In this document: positions 49,792 through 59,023 of the stretch, piece after piece
How the letters are laid out: each line of letters begins with the position of its first letter
How positions within the stretch are numbered: the first letter of the stretch is position 1
Origin: Actinomycetota bacterium
GTDB lineage: Bacteria; Actinomycetota; Rubrobacteria; Rubrobacterales; Rubrobacteraceae
Assembly (NCBI GenBank): GCA_902810695.1
Contig: CADDYV010000009.1
Coordinates: 1 to 64,000, forward strand
Direction of reading: 5' to 3'
Length of the DNA stretch: 64,000 bases
The notes under the pieces: model-generated
Seen by the model: the letters and a program-made list of their open reading frames with translations, nothing else
Told to the model about the DNA's origin: nothing
The model's database searches: none
Translations under genes and position numbers: made by a program

Positions 49792-51254
49792 TGACCGAGC
49801 GGCGGAACGGCGAGGGCCTACCGCAGGATAAGGCGATGACCAACTCCATCGGCGCGGGGAGCCCGGAGGATGTGGGCCAGGGTGTCGGCGAGGCGAGCGA
49901 GCTGGCGGAGGAGGCGACCGTCGGTGCAGGGCGCAGGGAGAGCGGCAAAACGAGCTTTCCGGCCTTCGACACCCACCACCCGCCCGACAAGGCGCTCATA
50001 GACGAGTGCGTCCACTGCGGGTTCTGTCTGCCGACCTGCCCGACGTATGTGCTCTTCGGCGAGGAGATGGACTCCCCGCGCGGGCGTATCTACCTCATGA
50101 ACAAGGGGCTCGAAGAGGAACCGTTGAACGACCAGATGGTCCGGCACTTCGATTTGTGTCTGGGGTGCATGGCGTGCGTGACGGCGTGTCCGGCGGGGGT
50201 GCAGTACGAAAAGCTCATCGAGGCGACCCGCGCGCAGGTCGAGCGCCGCTACGAGAGATCGCCGGAGGACAAAGCCTTCCGGGAGATGATCTTCAACCTC
50301 TTCCCCTACCCGAACCGGCTGCGTCTCGCCGCCGCTCCCATGAAGCTATACCAGCGGTTCGGTATCGGGAGCAGGCTCCGCAAGGCCGGCATCATGGACC
50401 GGCTGCCGGCGCGGGTACGGGCGATGGAGGCTCTCTTGCCGGAAGTTCCCAAGGAGGAGAAGATCCCGGAGACGACGCCGCCCGCAGGAGAGAAGCGCAG
50501 GCGCGTCGGGATACTCACCGGCTGCGTGCAGCGGGTTTTCTTCTCCAGGGTAAACGCGGCGACCGTCCGCGTGCTCGCCGCCGAGGGATGCGAAGTCGTA
50601 GCCCCTGCAGGCCAGGGCTGCTGCGGCGCTCTCTCGACCCACGCCGGGCGCGAGGAGGAGTCCCTGAACTTTGCCCGCAAGACGATAGATACCTTCGAGG
50701 AGTACGATTTGGATAACGTCATCGTCAACGCTGCCGGTTGCGGCTCGACGATGAAGGAGTACGGACATCTCCTGCGCGACGACCCCGAGTATGCGGAGAG
50801 AGCTAAAGAATTCTCCGCGAAGGTGAAGGACGTTACGGAGTTCTTACAGGAACTGGGCCCTGTGGCCGAGCGGCACCCGCTGCCCGTCTCGGTTGCCTAC
50901 CATGACGCCTGCCACCTGGCTCACGCCCAGGGCATCAGAAGCCAGCCCCGGCAGAGCTTGAAACAGATACCGGGGATGGACGTGCGTGAGATAAGGGAGG
51001 CGGAGATCTGCTGCGGTTCGGCGGGGATCTACAACATGGTCGAGCCCGAGGCGGCTTCGGAGCTTGGCGAGCGCAAGGCGAAGAACGTTCTCGCCGCCGG
51101 AGCGCAGATGCTCGTTACCGCCAACCCCGGCTGCACGCTCCAGATCCGGGCTTCCCTGAAGAAGCTGGGCCAGGATATGCCGATGGCTCACCCTGTAGAG
51201 GTCGTAGACGCCTCGCTGCGCGGCGAGCCGGTAGAGACGCTGCTACAGCGTTAG
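49791..51254 (+). CDS. glcF: Glycolate oxidase iron-sulfur subunit GlcF
   Basis: 487 aa from GTG 49791 overlapping the glcE stop. An unusual hydrophilic N-terminal extension of about 55 residues precedes two [4Fe-4S] motifs (CVHCGFCLPTCPTY and CLGCMACVTACPAG). Two CCG domains follow (CCGALSTHAGREEE, NAAGCGSTMKEYG; HLAHAQGIR, ICCGSAGIYNM, NPGCTLQI). It passes electrons from GlcD/E to the quinone pool. Confidence 0.93.
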   Translation: MTERRNGEGLPQDKAMTNSIGAGSPEDVGQGVGEASELAEEATVGAGRRESGKTSFPAFDTHHPPDKALIDECVHCGFCLPTCPTYVLFGEEMDSPRGRIYLMNKGLEEEPLNDQMVRHFDLCLGCMACVTACPAGVQYEKLIEATRAQVERRYERSPEDKAFREMIFNLFPYPNRLRLAAAPMKLYQRFGIGSRLRKAGIMDRLPARVRAMEALLPEVPKEEKIPETTPPAGEKRRRVGILTGCVQRVFFSRVNAATVRVLAAEGCEVVAPAGQGCCGALSTHAGREEESLNFARKTIDTFEEYDLDNVIVNAAGCGSTMKEYGHLLRDDPEYAERAKEFSAKVKDVTEFLQELGPVAERHPLPVSVAYHDACHLAHAQGIRSQPRQSLKQIPGMDVREIREAEICCGSAGIYNMVEPEAASELGERKAKNVLAAGAQMLVTANPGCTLQIRASLKKLGQDMPMAHPVEVVDASLRGEPVETLLQR

Positions 51255-51260
51255 GGAAAC

Positions 51261-52175
51261 ATGAGAGCTACCCGCTCCCTTCTCGCGGTTCCCGGATCCA
51301 ACCTCAAGATGGTGGAGAAGGCGCTCTCCTCGAAGGCTGATGCCGTATTCCTCGATCTCGAAGACGCCGTAGCTCCGGGCGAGAAAGCCGCGGCCCGGGG
51401 GAGCGTCATCCGGGCGATAAACGAGTTCGACTGGGGCAGCAGGAGCAGGCTCTACCGGATGAACGCCCTGGACACGCCGTACTTCTACCGGGATGTGATC
51501 GAGATCGCCGAGGAAGCGGGGGAGATGCTGGATGCGATCCTGATTCCCAAGGTACAGAGTGCCGGGGATCTACACACCCTCGACAAGCTTCTTTCGAGCA
51601 TAGAGATCAACGCCGGTCTCGAACCCGGCAAGATAAGGCTCGAAGCCCAGATAGAGAGCGCCGGAGGGCTCGCCAGCATAGACGGTATAGCCCGCGCGAG
51701 CAGCCGTCTCGAAGCCTTCCACTTCGGACCCGGAGACTTCGCCGCGAGCCTCCGGATGCCGGGCGGCAACATCGGCGTCTCCGACGAGTGGGATGAGGCA
51801 TATCCCGGACACCGCTTCCACTACGCCATGCAGCGCATCGTGGTTGCCGCGCGCGCCGCGGGCCTGCGCGTCCTGGACGGGCCGGTAGCAGATTACCGGG
51901 ATGAGGAGGCTCTGCGCGAGAGCTGCAAGATCGCCCGCTCTCTGGGCTACGACGGCAAGTGGTGCATCCATCCGGCCCAGATCGAGACCGTCAACGAGGT
52001 CTTCTCCCCCACCGAAAAAGAGGTCGAGTGGGCCAGGAAGGTGGTCTCCGCCTACGAGGAGGCGAGCGCCGCCGGTACGGGATCCATAAGCGTTGATGGG
52101 CAAATGGTAGATAACGCCTCGATAAAGATGGCCCGGAACACCCTGGATATCGCCCGGATAGCCGGGATGCTCTAA
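51261..52175 (+). CDS. HpcH/HpaI-family CoA ester lyase (malyl-CoA lyase-like)
   Basis: 304 aa. RSLLAVPGSNLKMVEKALSS, FLDLEDAVAPGEK (Mg-binding acidic), a RLEAQIESAGGL segment (Glu), HFGPGDFAASL (Asp) and GKWCIHPAQIETVN are the citrate-lyase-beta/malyl-CoA/citramalyl-CoA lyase motifs. Next to glcDEF it could join glyoxylate with acetyl- or propionyl-CoA, providing an exit for glyoxylate. It follows glcF by six bases. Confidence 0.88.
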   Translation: MRATRSLLAVPGSNLKMVEKALSSKADAVFLDLEDAVAPGEKAAARGSVIRAINEFDWGSRSRLYRMNALDTPYFYRDVIEIAEEAGEMLDAILIPKVQSAGDLHTLDKLLSSIEINAGLEPGKIRLEAQIESAGGLASIDGIARASSRLEAFHFGPGDFAASLRMPGGNIGVSDEWDEAYPGHRFHYAMQRIVVAARAAGLRVLDGPVADYRDEEALRESCKIARSLGYDGKWCIHPAQIETVNEVFSPTEKEVEWARKVVSAYEEASAAGTGSISVDGQMVDNASIKMARNTLDIARIAGML

Positions 52176-52290
52176 ACAGGTAACCAATTGAATTAGTGCT
52201 GCTGATCCAGCTATTTCTGTCTACCTGCTTAAGCGGCGAGCCTCTATCCACCAGAAAAATCGGCCAGAGGAGCGTATACAGCAACTAGAG

Positions 52291-52326
52291 TTGCGAATTA
52301 GCTTCATACGTGGCATACTTATGAGA
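52291..52326 (+). promoter_or_regulatory. Promoter of a leaderless IclR transcript
   Basis: TTGCGA (52291-52296) and CATACT (52314-52319) have a 17-base spacer. Six bases separate the -10 from the ATG at 52326, so the mRNA would begin at the start codon. There is no Shine-Dalgarno. Confidence 0.6.
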
Positions 52327-53135
52327 TGGGTGAAAGGGAAAAGAACCTTCGAAAGGAACTCGCCGTGTTGATGGTACTCGGCCGCGAGGAGGCGGTCGAG
52401 GACGGTGGTTTGGGGGTAGTACGGATCGCCCAACTCGTCGGGCGGGAGAAGACCCAGATCTCGCGGGCCTTGAAAACGCTTGCCGAGAGCGGGTTTGTCG
52501 AGCGGGATCCGGCGACGCTCCGTTACCGCCTTGGCTGGAGACTCTTCACGCTGGCGGCTCATGCTGGTGAGCAGAGGCTGCTCAGCGTCGCTCCTCCACT
52601 GCTCAAGCGGCTGGTGAAGAACCTAGGGGAGACGGCTCACCTGTCTGTCCTCCAGCGCACCGAGGTTCTGACGGTACTCTCTGAGTCCCCGCCTCATGTC
52701 GTACAGGCAGCGGGTTGGACCGGACGGACGGTTCCTGCCTACTGCACCTCGTCCGGTCGAGCACTTCTGTTCGACCACGACTATGATGTGCTCTCCGAGC
52801 TCCTCTCCGGCGTGGAATTTCGCAAACTGGGACCCAACGCGGTCCAAGATGTCGAGGAATTGTACGAGAGGATCGTTGACGCGCGTACCCGAGGGTATGC
52901 GCTTGTGGATGAGGAGTCCGAGCCCGGCCTGGTCGCCGCGGCGGCGCCGGTTCGGGATTTTAAAGGTCGGATAGTCGCGGCGCTCAACGTCTCGGCGCCG
53001 AAGTTCCGTCTCGGCGGGCGTCTGGAAGACGCCGGGCAAGAAGTCAAGAATACTGCGGACGAACTCTCCACTTCACTTGGCTTCTCTCCTGATCCCCGGC
53101 CAGGCGTTGTTGATTCCTCTGAACCAGGAGGATAG
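52326..53135 (+). CDS. IclR-family transcriptional regulator
   Basis: 269 aa. The N-terminal helix-turn-helix (GVVRIAQLVGREKTQISRALKTLAESGFVERD) is followed by the IclR effector domain (ETAHLSVLQRTEVLTVL, VPAYCTSSGRALL, RGYALVDEESEPGLVAAAAPVRD). Its stop directly abuts the transporter permease start at 53136, so it is co-transcribed and presumably autoregulates the betaine uptake operon. The ligand is unknown. Confidence 0.9.
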   Translation: MGEREKNLRKELAVLMVLGREEAVEDGGLGVVRIAQLVGREKTQISRALKTLAESGFVERDPATLRYRLGWRLFTLAAHAGEQRLLSVAPPLLKRLVKNLGETAHLSVLQRTEVLTVLSESPPHVVQAAGWTGRTVPAYCTSSGRALLFDHDYDVLSELLSGVEFRKLGPNAVQDVEELYERIVDARTRGYALVDEESEPGLVAAAAPVRDFKGRIVAALNVSAPKFRLGGRLEDAGQEVKNTADELSTSLGFSPDPRPGVVDSSEPGG

Positions 53136-53783
53136 ATGAGCTTTTTTCAATACCTGTCCGTCAACCGGGAGTACATCCTCGGGCTGGCCATCGGGCACGC
53201 CGTGGTCGTGGCCATATCGTTAGCCATCGCCATCGTGATCGCGGTGTCGGTAGGCGTGCTGGTGTACCGCACGGAGCGTGCGGCCAACATAGTGCTCGCG
53301 ATAGCCTCGACCTTCCTGACCATTCCATCCTTTGCCCTGTTCGGCCTCTTTATACCGATCTTCGGTCTCGGGTACGAGCCGACGATCGTCGCGCTGGTGT
53401 TCTACGGGCTCTTGCCGATCTTGCGGAACACGGTTACCGGCTTGCACTCCGTGGACCCTGCGATCGTGGAGTCGGCGCAGGGGATGGGGATGGGTGCCTT
53501 CCGACGGCTCGTGCGCATCGAGATGCCCCTGGCGTGGCCGGTCATCATCGCCGGTGTGCGCGTCTCCACCATGCTCTTGATGGGTATCGCGGCGATAGCC
53601 GCCGTCGTGAGCGGCCCGGGCCTGGGCAACGACATCTTCGACGGGCTCTCCCGCATCGGTGGCGCCGGCGCCCTGTACCAGGTGCTCGACGGCACGCTCG
53701 GCGTCGTCGTGCTGGCGTTGATATTCGACACGTTCTTCAACCTCTTGAGCAGGCTTACGACTCCGCGAGGTATCCGTGACTGA
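53136..53783 (+). CDS. opuCB: Betaine/choline-type ABC transporter permease (OpuCB-like)
   Basis: 215 aa, about five membrane spans. The coupling loop GLHSVDPAIVESAQGMGMGAFRRLVRIEMPLAWPVIIAGVR contains the EAA-type motif. Together with the next three genes it forms a complete OpuC-type importer for glycine betaine, choline, carnitine or related quaternary amines, with an ATP-driven import across the cytoplasmic membrane. It overlaps the ATPase gene by eight bases. Confidence 0.9.
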   Translation: MSFFQYLSVNREYILGLAIGHAVVVAISLAIAIVIAVSVGVLVYRTERAANIVLAIASTFLTIPSFALFGLFIPIFGLGYEPTIVALVFYGLLPILRNTVTGLHSVDPAIVESAQGMGMGAFRRLVRIEMPLAWPVIIAGVRVSTMLLMGIAAIAAVVSGPGLGNDIFDGLSRIGGAGALYQVLDGTLGVVVLALIFDTFFNLLSRLTTPRGIRD

Positions 53784-54960
53784 GAGAGTTACTACTAGAC
53801 AGAACAGAGCTAGCAATAAGACCATGATCCGCCTAGAGAATCTTACCAAGGTCTTTCCGGGCCAGGACGAACCGGCGGTAGATAACCTCTCGATGGATAT
53901 CTACGAGGGTGATATCGTCATCCTCGTAGGTCAATCGGGGTGCGGCAAGACCACGACGATGAAGATGATCAACCGCCTCATCGAACCTTCCAGCGGGAGG
54001 ATTTTCCTGGAAGGTGAAGACGTGACCAGAGTCAATCCGGACGCTTTGAGGCGTCGGATGGGCTATGTGATCCAGCAGATAGGGCTCTTCCCCCACATGA
54101 CCATCGCCGACAACATCGCCACGGTACCCAGGATGCTGGGCTGGGATAAGAAACGCATCTCGGACCGGGTAGACGAGTTGCTGGAGATGGTGGGCATAGA
54201 CCTCTCCTACCGGAACCGTTACCCGAAGGAGCTCTCCGGTGGCCAGCGCCAGCGGGTTGGGGTGGCGCGGGCGATGGCCGCCGACCCGCCAGTAATGTTG
54301 ATGGATGAGCCGTTCGGGGCGATAGACCCTATCACCCGCGAGAGGCTGCAAGACGAGTTTTTGAGGCTCCAGCGGGAGATAAAGAAAACCATCGTCTTCG
54401 TTACCCATGATATAGACGAAGCTATAAAGATGGGTGACCGCATCGCCATCTTGGGCGACCACGCCAGGATCGCCCAGTACGACACCCCCGAAAAGATACT
54501 GACCGATCCCGCAAACGAGTTCGTCGAGAACTTCGTCGGGGCCGGCGCTTCGATCAAGCGCCTCAGCCTCAGCCGGGTTTCGGATATCGAGACGGCTGAC
54601 TGGCCGGTCGCCAGGCTCTCAGACAGCCCCGAAAAGGCACACTCCCTAATGCGAAGCTCCGGCAAGGATTACGTGCTGCTGCTCGACGACCGGGATCGCC
54701 CCAGACGGTGGGTCAGCATGGAAGACCTCAAGCAAGACGGCATCTCACTCGAGAAAGCCGGCTGGCCGGCGGTAGCCATCGTCGAGAGAAACGCGAGCCT
54801 GTACCACACCCTCGATGTCATGATCACCTCCTACAAGGGCTCGGCGATCGTCGTCGACGATAATGGTCGCTACCAGGGCGTGGTGGATTTCGACACGGTC
54901 CTGGAGGCCATCAACGCCATGCGTCCCTCACAAACGGAGCAAGCGCATGAAGAGCCGTAG
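53776..54960 (+). CDS. opuCA: Betaine-type ABC transporter ATP-binding protein with CBS domains (OpuCA-like)
   Basis: 394 aa. Walker A GQSGCGKTTTMKMI, ABC signature LSGGQRQRVGVARA, Walker B PVMLMDEPFGAIDP and the switch His in VTHDIDEA make up the NBD (about 15-260). The C-terminal region (about 265-385) holds a CBS pair (VLLLDDRDRPRRWVSMEDL; GSAIVVDDNGRYQGVVDFDTV), the ionic-strength or nucleotide sensor known in OpuA/OpuC. GTG 53776 has GAGG upstream; the ATG at 53824 lacks a ribosome site. Confidence 0.93.
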   Translation: MTERVTTRQNRASNKTMIRLENLTKVFPGQDEPAVDNLSMDIYEGDIVILVGQSGCGKTTTMKMINRLIEPSSGRIFLEGEDVTRVNPDALRRRMGYVIQQIGLFPHMTIADNIATVPRMLGWDKKRISDRVDELLEMVGIDLSYRNRYPKELSGGQRQRVGVARAMAADPPVMLMDEPFGAIDPITRERLQDEFLRLQREIKKTIVFVTHDIDEAIKMGDRIAILGDHARIAQYDTPEKILTDPANEFVENFVGAGASIKRLSLSRVSDIETADWPVARLSDSPEKAHSLMRSSGKDYVLLLDDRDRPRRWVSMEDLKQDGISLEKAGWPAVAIVERNASLYHTLDVMITSYKGSAIVVDDNGRYQGVVDFDTVLEAINAMRPSQTEQAHEEP

Positions 54961-54990
54961 GCGAATCTCACTAGACAGAGGTTTCCGACG

Positions 54991-55752
54991 ATGATCGCGC
55001 AGACAAAGACCACGAAAATCCCCAGTGGTCCTGCGAGGGTACTGCGCTACGCCGGGATGCCCATTTTTCTTGCGATCGTGTGCCTGGTGCTCTATCTGTG
55101 GGTGAGCAGCCACAAGCTCGACAGCATCGAGCGGAGCAGCCTGAACGCGGGCTTCATTACCCTGCACCTGATCCAGCACATCGAACTTACGGTTGTCTCC
55201 ACCGCGATCGTCGTCGTACTGGCGGTGAGCACCGGGATACTGCTCACCCGGCCGTTCGCCCGCTGGGCGACCCCGGTGGTGATCGCCCTGGCCAACATAG
55301 GCCAGGCGGTCCCTTCGATCGGGTTGCTCGTCCTGCTCGCCTTTATCTGGAACTTCGGATTCTGGCCGACTATCGTAGCCCTGGTAGCGTACTCGTTCCT
55401 GTCCATCTTGCGTAACACCATGGTGGGGTTGCAGCAGGTCGACCGTTCCACCATCGAGGCCGCGCGCGGCATGGGGATGACCAAGACGGCTGTACTGTTC
55501 CGCATCGAGCTGCCCCTCGCCGTTCCCGTCATCCTCGCCGGTATCAGAACCGCCCTGATCCTGAACGTCGGCACTGCGGCACTGGCCACGTTCGTGGACG
55601 CGGGTGGATTGGGCTCCCTGATAGATCGCGGTAACCGTCTGGGCAGGATGCCGATACTGATCACCGGTAGCGTGCTGACCGCGGTCCTTGCTCTGTTCGT
55701 GGACTGGGTGGGGGGCGTGGCCGAGAGCATCCTGCGTCCGAAGGGCCTGTAG
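54991..55752 (+). CDS. opuCD: Betaine-type ABC transporter permease (OpuCD-like)
   Basis: 253 aa, six predicted spans with EAA loop GLQQVDRSTIEAARGMGMTKTAVLFRIELPLAVPVILAGIR. Second membrane subunit of the importer, 30 bases after the ATPase gene. It has a longer N-terminus than the first permease. Confidence 0.92.
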   Translation: MIAQTKTTKIPSGPARVLRYAGMPIFLAIVCLVLYLWVSSHKLDSIERSSLNAGFITLHLIQHIELTVVSTAIVVVLAVSTGILLTRPFARWATPVVIALANIGQAVPSIGLLVLLAFIWNFGFWPTIVALVAYSFLSILRNTMVGLQQVDRSTIEAARGMGMTKTAVLFRIELPLAVPVILAGIRTALILNVGTAALATFVDAGGLGSLIDRGNRLGRMPILITGSVLTAVLALFVDWVGGVAESILRPKGL

Positions 55753-55768
55753 TACCCAAGGAGGAAAA

Positions 55769-56731
55769 ATGCAAAAGAAATTGACGCGGCGGGATTTTCT
55801 GAAGGCGACCGGCACAGGATTGGCCGGAGCAGCTCTTCTCGGAGCCGCGGGCTGCGGTGGCGCTGGTGGCGGAGCCGCCGGGAATGCGAAGTTGTCGGGT
55901 GCCAGGTTCACCGTAGGGTCCAAGGAATTTACCGAGGAGCAGATTTTCGGCGAGCTCACCAAACAGGTTCTCGAAAACGCGGGTGCATCTGTCACCTACA
56001 ACCAGCTAGGTGGGACCACCATCGCTCGCGATGCGCTGACCTCTGGCCGGATCGATATGTACTGGGAGTACACGGGCACCGCCTGGATCGACTTTCTCAA
56101 ACACACCAAGCCGATCCCCAACAGCCACAAGCAATTCGAGGCCGTGGCCAAAGAGGATCTCAAGAAGAACCACATAAAATGGATCTCTCCTCCCGCCCCG
56201 GAAGACAACACCTACGCCCTCGCCGTGCGCAGCGAGGCGTACAATAAGCTGGGCGTCAAAAAGCTCTCGGATCTCAAGCAACTGGTCCAGAAGAATCCCA
56301 GCGAAGCTACCCTCTGTGGTGCGTCCGAGTTTCTAAGTCGTCCCGATGGCTTGCCGGGTTTGGAAAAAACCTACGGATTCAAGTTCCCGCAAAACAACAT
56401 CGCCGAACTCGACGAGGGCGCTATCTACGAAGCGATAGACAAAGGCAAGAAGTGCAACTTCGGCGAAGTGTTCACGACCGACGGCCGTATCCAGGCGCTC
56501 CATCTGAAGGTCATCAAAGACGATAAGCACTTCTTCCCCATCTACAACCCGGCACTCAACGTGCGCGAAGACGTCTACAAGAAGCATCCGCAACTGGAGA
56601 AGCTTTTTGCGCCCATTTCCAAGAAGCTCACCACCACGACGATGCAAAAGCTGAACGCGAAGGTAGACGTGAAAGGCCAGCTTCCCGAAACGGTTGCCAA
56701 GGAGTGGCTCAGCAGTAACGGATTTATCTAA
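55769..56731 (+). CDS. opuCC: Betaine-type ABC transporter substrate-binding lipoprotein (OpuCC-like)
   Basis: 320 aa from ATG 55769 with AAGGAGG six bases upstream. The signal peptide combines a twin-arginine motif (TRRDFLKATG) with a lipobox (LGAAGC), so export by Tat and lipid anchoring at Cys are predicted. The mature part, ARFTVGSKEFTEEQIFGELT onward, is the QAT/OpuAC family with MYWEYTGTAW; tyrosines and tryptophans there form the aromatic cage for a trimethylammonium group. Confidence 0.92.
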   Translation: MQKKLTRRDFLKATGTGLAGAALLGAAGCGGAGGGAAGNAKLSGARFTVGSKEFTEEQIFGELTKQVLENAGASVTYNQLGGTTIARDALTSGRIDMYWEYTGTAWIDFLKHTKPIPNSHKQFEAVAKEDLKKNHIKWISPPAPEDNTYALAVRSEAYNKLGVKKLSDLKQLVQKNPSEATLCGASEFLSRPDGLPGLEKTYGFKFPQNNIAELDEGAIYEAIDKGKKCNFGEVFTTDGRIQALHLKVIKDDKHFFPIYNPALNVREDVYKKHPQLEKLFAPISKKLTTTTMQKLNAKVDVKGQLPETVAKEWLSSNGFI

Positions 56732-56886
56732 TGAGGGATCTCGGATGCCGCAGAAAGTATGGGAGAATACCGCCGTAAACTTGAGAGCAAAGCGTTCCAT
56801 GCGGGTTCCAACTCCTTCCACCCGTGGAGATCCACGCCAGTCACTCGGATGGCAGGACATGAATCAAAAAGCGCGGCATTGCAATT

Positions 56887-57729
56887 ATGCGGGTGGCCTT
56901 AGCCCAGGTTGACTGCCTCCTCGGAGACGTTGAGGGGAACCTCCGTCGGGCTAGAGAAGTCGTAACTGAGGCCAGGGCCAGAGGCGCGGACCTCGTCGTT
57001 TTCCCCGAATTGAGCCTGACCGGGTACTCGCTGGGCCAGCTCAGCAACGAAGTATCACTCAAGGTTCAGGGCAAGCGCATCGCCTCCGTGCTCGAAGCGG
57101 CAGGCGAGACGTCAGTGGTCCTGGGGTTTTACGAGGAGACTCACACCCCGCACACTTACAACTCTGCGGCTTATTTTGAGGATGGCTCTCTCCTCCACGT
57201 ACACCGCAAGCTCTACCTGCCGACCTACGGCGCCTACGAAGAGAGGAAATATTACTCCCCCGGGCAGACTATGCGGGCCTTCGACACAAAGTTCGGACGC
57301 ATGGCGATATTGATCTGTAACGACGCCTGGCAACCGTTTTTGCCCTTTATCGCGGTCCAGGATGGAGCCAGGGCACTTATCGTGCCCGCCAGCAGCGCCC
57401 ACAGCGAGTACCCTGGAGCGATGGACACCAAGAGCTACTGGCAGGACATCACCCGCTTCTACGCCCGCATGCTCGAGAGTTACGTGATCTTCGTCAACCG
57501 GGTTGGACAGGAAGGAGCCTTCGCCTTTTGGGGCTATTCCCATATCGTCGATCCCTGGGGGCGGGTTGTAGTAGAAGGTCCCGATTACAAGGAGGCTCTC
57601 ATTACCGCGGATATTGATCTGGATGACGCCCGACGCCGGCGCCGAGAGGTTCCGCTGCTCAAGGAGGCCCGTCTCGCGCTCTTGAGCAAGGAACTCAATC
57701 GTCTCGCCGAAGAAGGCGGTGATGTGTAG
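56887..57729 (+). CDS. Nitrilase-superfamily carbon-nitrogen hydrolase
   Basis: 280 aa. Glu of FPELSLTGYSLG, Lys of HRKLYLPTYG and Cys of ILICNDAWQP form the Glu-Lys-Cys triad. Enzymes of this superfamily cleave amides, nitriles or N-carbamoyl groups. The 155 bases before it (56732-56886) hold a short 55-codon frame of doubtful value; no clear ribosome site precedes ATG 56887. It may belong with the betaine operon or be separate. Substrate unknown. Confidence 0.85.
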   Translation: MRVALAQVDCLLGDVEGNLRRAREVVTEARARGADLVVFPELSLTGYSLGQLSNEVSLKVQGKRIASVLEAAGETSVVLGFYEETHTPHTYNSAAYFEDGSLLHVHRKLYLPTYGAYEERKYYSPGQTMRAFDTKFGRMAILICNDAWQPFLPFIAVQDGARALIVPASSAHSEYPGAMDTKSYWQDITRFYARMLESYVIFVNRVGQEGAFAFWGYSHIVDPWGRVVVEGPDYKEALITADIDLDDARRRRREVPLLKEARLALLSKELNRLAEEGGDV

Positions 57730-57833
57730 GTAGTGGCGGATGACGTGAGTCCCGAGCCGGGGTGCGCTTCTACCGCGTTACTAAACTTCTGGGTAGTTCA
57801 ATGCCGCCGTATGTCGCGAGCTTTGATCTCCTG

Positions 57834-57863
57834 CAGCGGAGAGCTTCGCTGTTCATTTTCTTT
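57834..57863. terminator. Weak hairpin in a convergent gap
   Basis: CAGCG (57834-57838) and CGCTG (57847-57851) with an 8-base loop, followed by TTCATTTTCTTTC on the plus strand. Stem of only 5 bp, so a modest terminator for the nitrilase transcript at best. The 163-base gap holds nothing else recognisable. Confidence 0.3.
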
Positions 57864-57892
57864 CGAGGGTTGCGCTAATCCTGTTCCTGTGA

Positions 57893-59023
57893 TCAAACCG
57901 GCGTCAGACGGTTCGCGGACAGGTGGCTGATAGAGAAGCTAGTTTTCCCATCCAGGATGAGATCCGCCGCTATCTGACCCATAACCGGTGCCATCTTGAA
58001 GCCATGCCCCGAAAATCCGCACAAAAGCACCGTATTGGGAAGGCCAGGAGCCTTGTCTACCACGGAGTGACCGTCAGAGGTGTATGCGTCCATGTAAGCA
58101 TTGACCCTCAGAGGTTCAGGGATCAAATCTGGCAAGAACCTATGCACAGCCCCCTTGATCTTCGAGAGGTCTTCCGGAGGCACCCTCAGATCCAGTTCAT
58201 CAGGATCCTTTACCTTGCCATAGCCGGTATTCAGCGCCACCTTCAGAGTGCATCCCTCTATAGTAGGAAATCCAGAGAAGTCGTAGTTGTTGGTCTGCCT
58301 GATGAAGATGGGGAAGTTTTGGGGAGCGAACGCCTGCGGGTTTGAGGTGGCAAACCAGGTCATAACCAACCGCTGGACTCTAAGCCACTGTTCCCATCCG
58401 GGGAGTAGCTTGCCGGTCCAGGGTCCGGCTGAGATCACGACCTTGCCAACAATGTAGTCCTTGCCCTCTGCGCGAATTCGGACATGTTCTACAGCAGGTT
58501 CGATCGCTTGGACTCGGGTGTGGCGGTGGATGACTGCGCCGAGCTCTTCGGCGCGTTGCGCTGCGGTGAGAACGGCGTATTCTGGACGCAGAAATCCCGC
58601 CATCTTGTCGAGCACCATCACTTCGCCTGCGAGCAAGCGGTGCTGCGGATAGCGCGAGCGCGCCGCCTTCTCGTCCAGGATCTCGTGGTCGAGACCGAAT
58701 GTTTCGATGCTCTCAAGTACGTTCTTCATGAATTGGGCCTGCGGATCCCCGATCATCAGACCCCCCGTCAGGGTAAGAAGCCTGCGTCCCGTCTCCTGCT
58801 CAAGCTCCCGCCACAGTATGTATGCCTCCTGCAAGAGAGGGACATACTCTGCACCTTCCAGGTAGGCTGTTCTGAAGATGCGGGTCTCTCCGCCCGCAGC
58901 GCCGCGATCATGTCCCGGTCCGAACTGCTCGAAGCCGATCACCGGCACACCGCGTCGAGCTAGCTGCCAGAGCGCCATGCTGCCGGTAGAGCCAGCCCCG
59001 ATAACTGCCACGTCTGCGTCCAT
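57893..59023 (-). CDS. Sarcosine oxidase / N-methyl amino-acid oxidase (MSOX/SolA-like)
   Basis: 376 aa. VAVIGAGSTGSMALWQLARRG is the FAD-binding motif, and LLCGFSGHGFKMAPVMGQIAADL the C-terminal MSOX/MTOX segment with the cysteine that binds FAD covalently. Monomeric sarcosine and N-methyltryptophan oxidases demethylate secondary N-methyl amines to formaldehyde and H2O2. The gene overlaps the stop of the upstream MFS gene (ATGA), so the two form an operon, the MFS protein probably importing the substrate. Confidence 0.88.
   Translation of the reverse strand: MDADVAVIGAGSTGSMALWQLARRGVPVIGFEQFGPGHDRGAAGGETRIFRTAYLEGAEYVPLLQEAYILWRELEQETGRRLLTLTGGLMIGDPQAQFMKNVLESIETFGLDHEILDEKAARSRYPQHRLLAGEVMVLDKMAGFLRPEYAVLTAAQRAEELGAVIHRHTRVQAIEPAVEHVRIRAEGKDYIVGKVVISAGPWTGKLLPGWEQWLRVQRLVMTWFATSNPQAFAPQNFPIFIRQTNNYDFSGFPTIEGCTLKVALNTGYGKVKDPDELDLRVPPEDLSKIKGAVHRFLPDLIPEPLRVNAYMDAYTSDGHSVVDKAPGLPNTVLLCGFSGHGFKMAPVMGQIAADLILDGKTSFSISHLSANRLTPV

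Noticed and set aside
57733-57930. A 65-codon frame after the nitrilase gene
   Set aside because: No ribosome site, overlaps the end of the oxidase gene on the other strand, and resembles no family.
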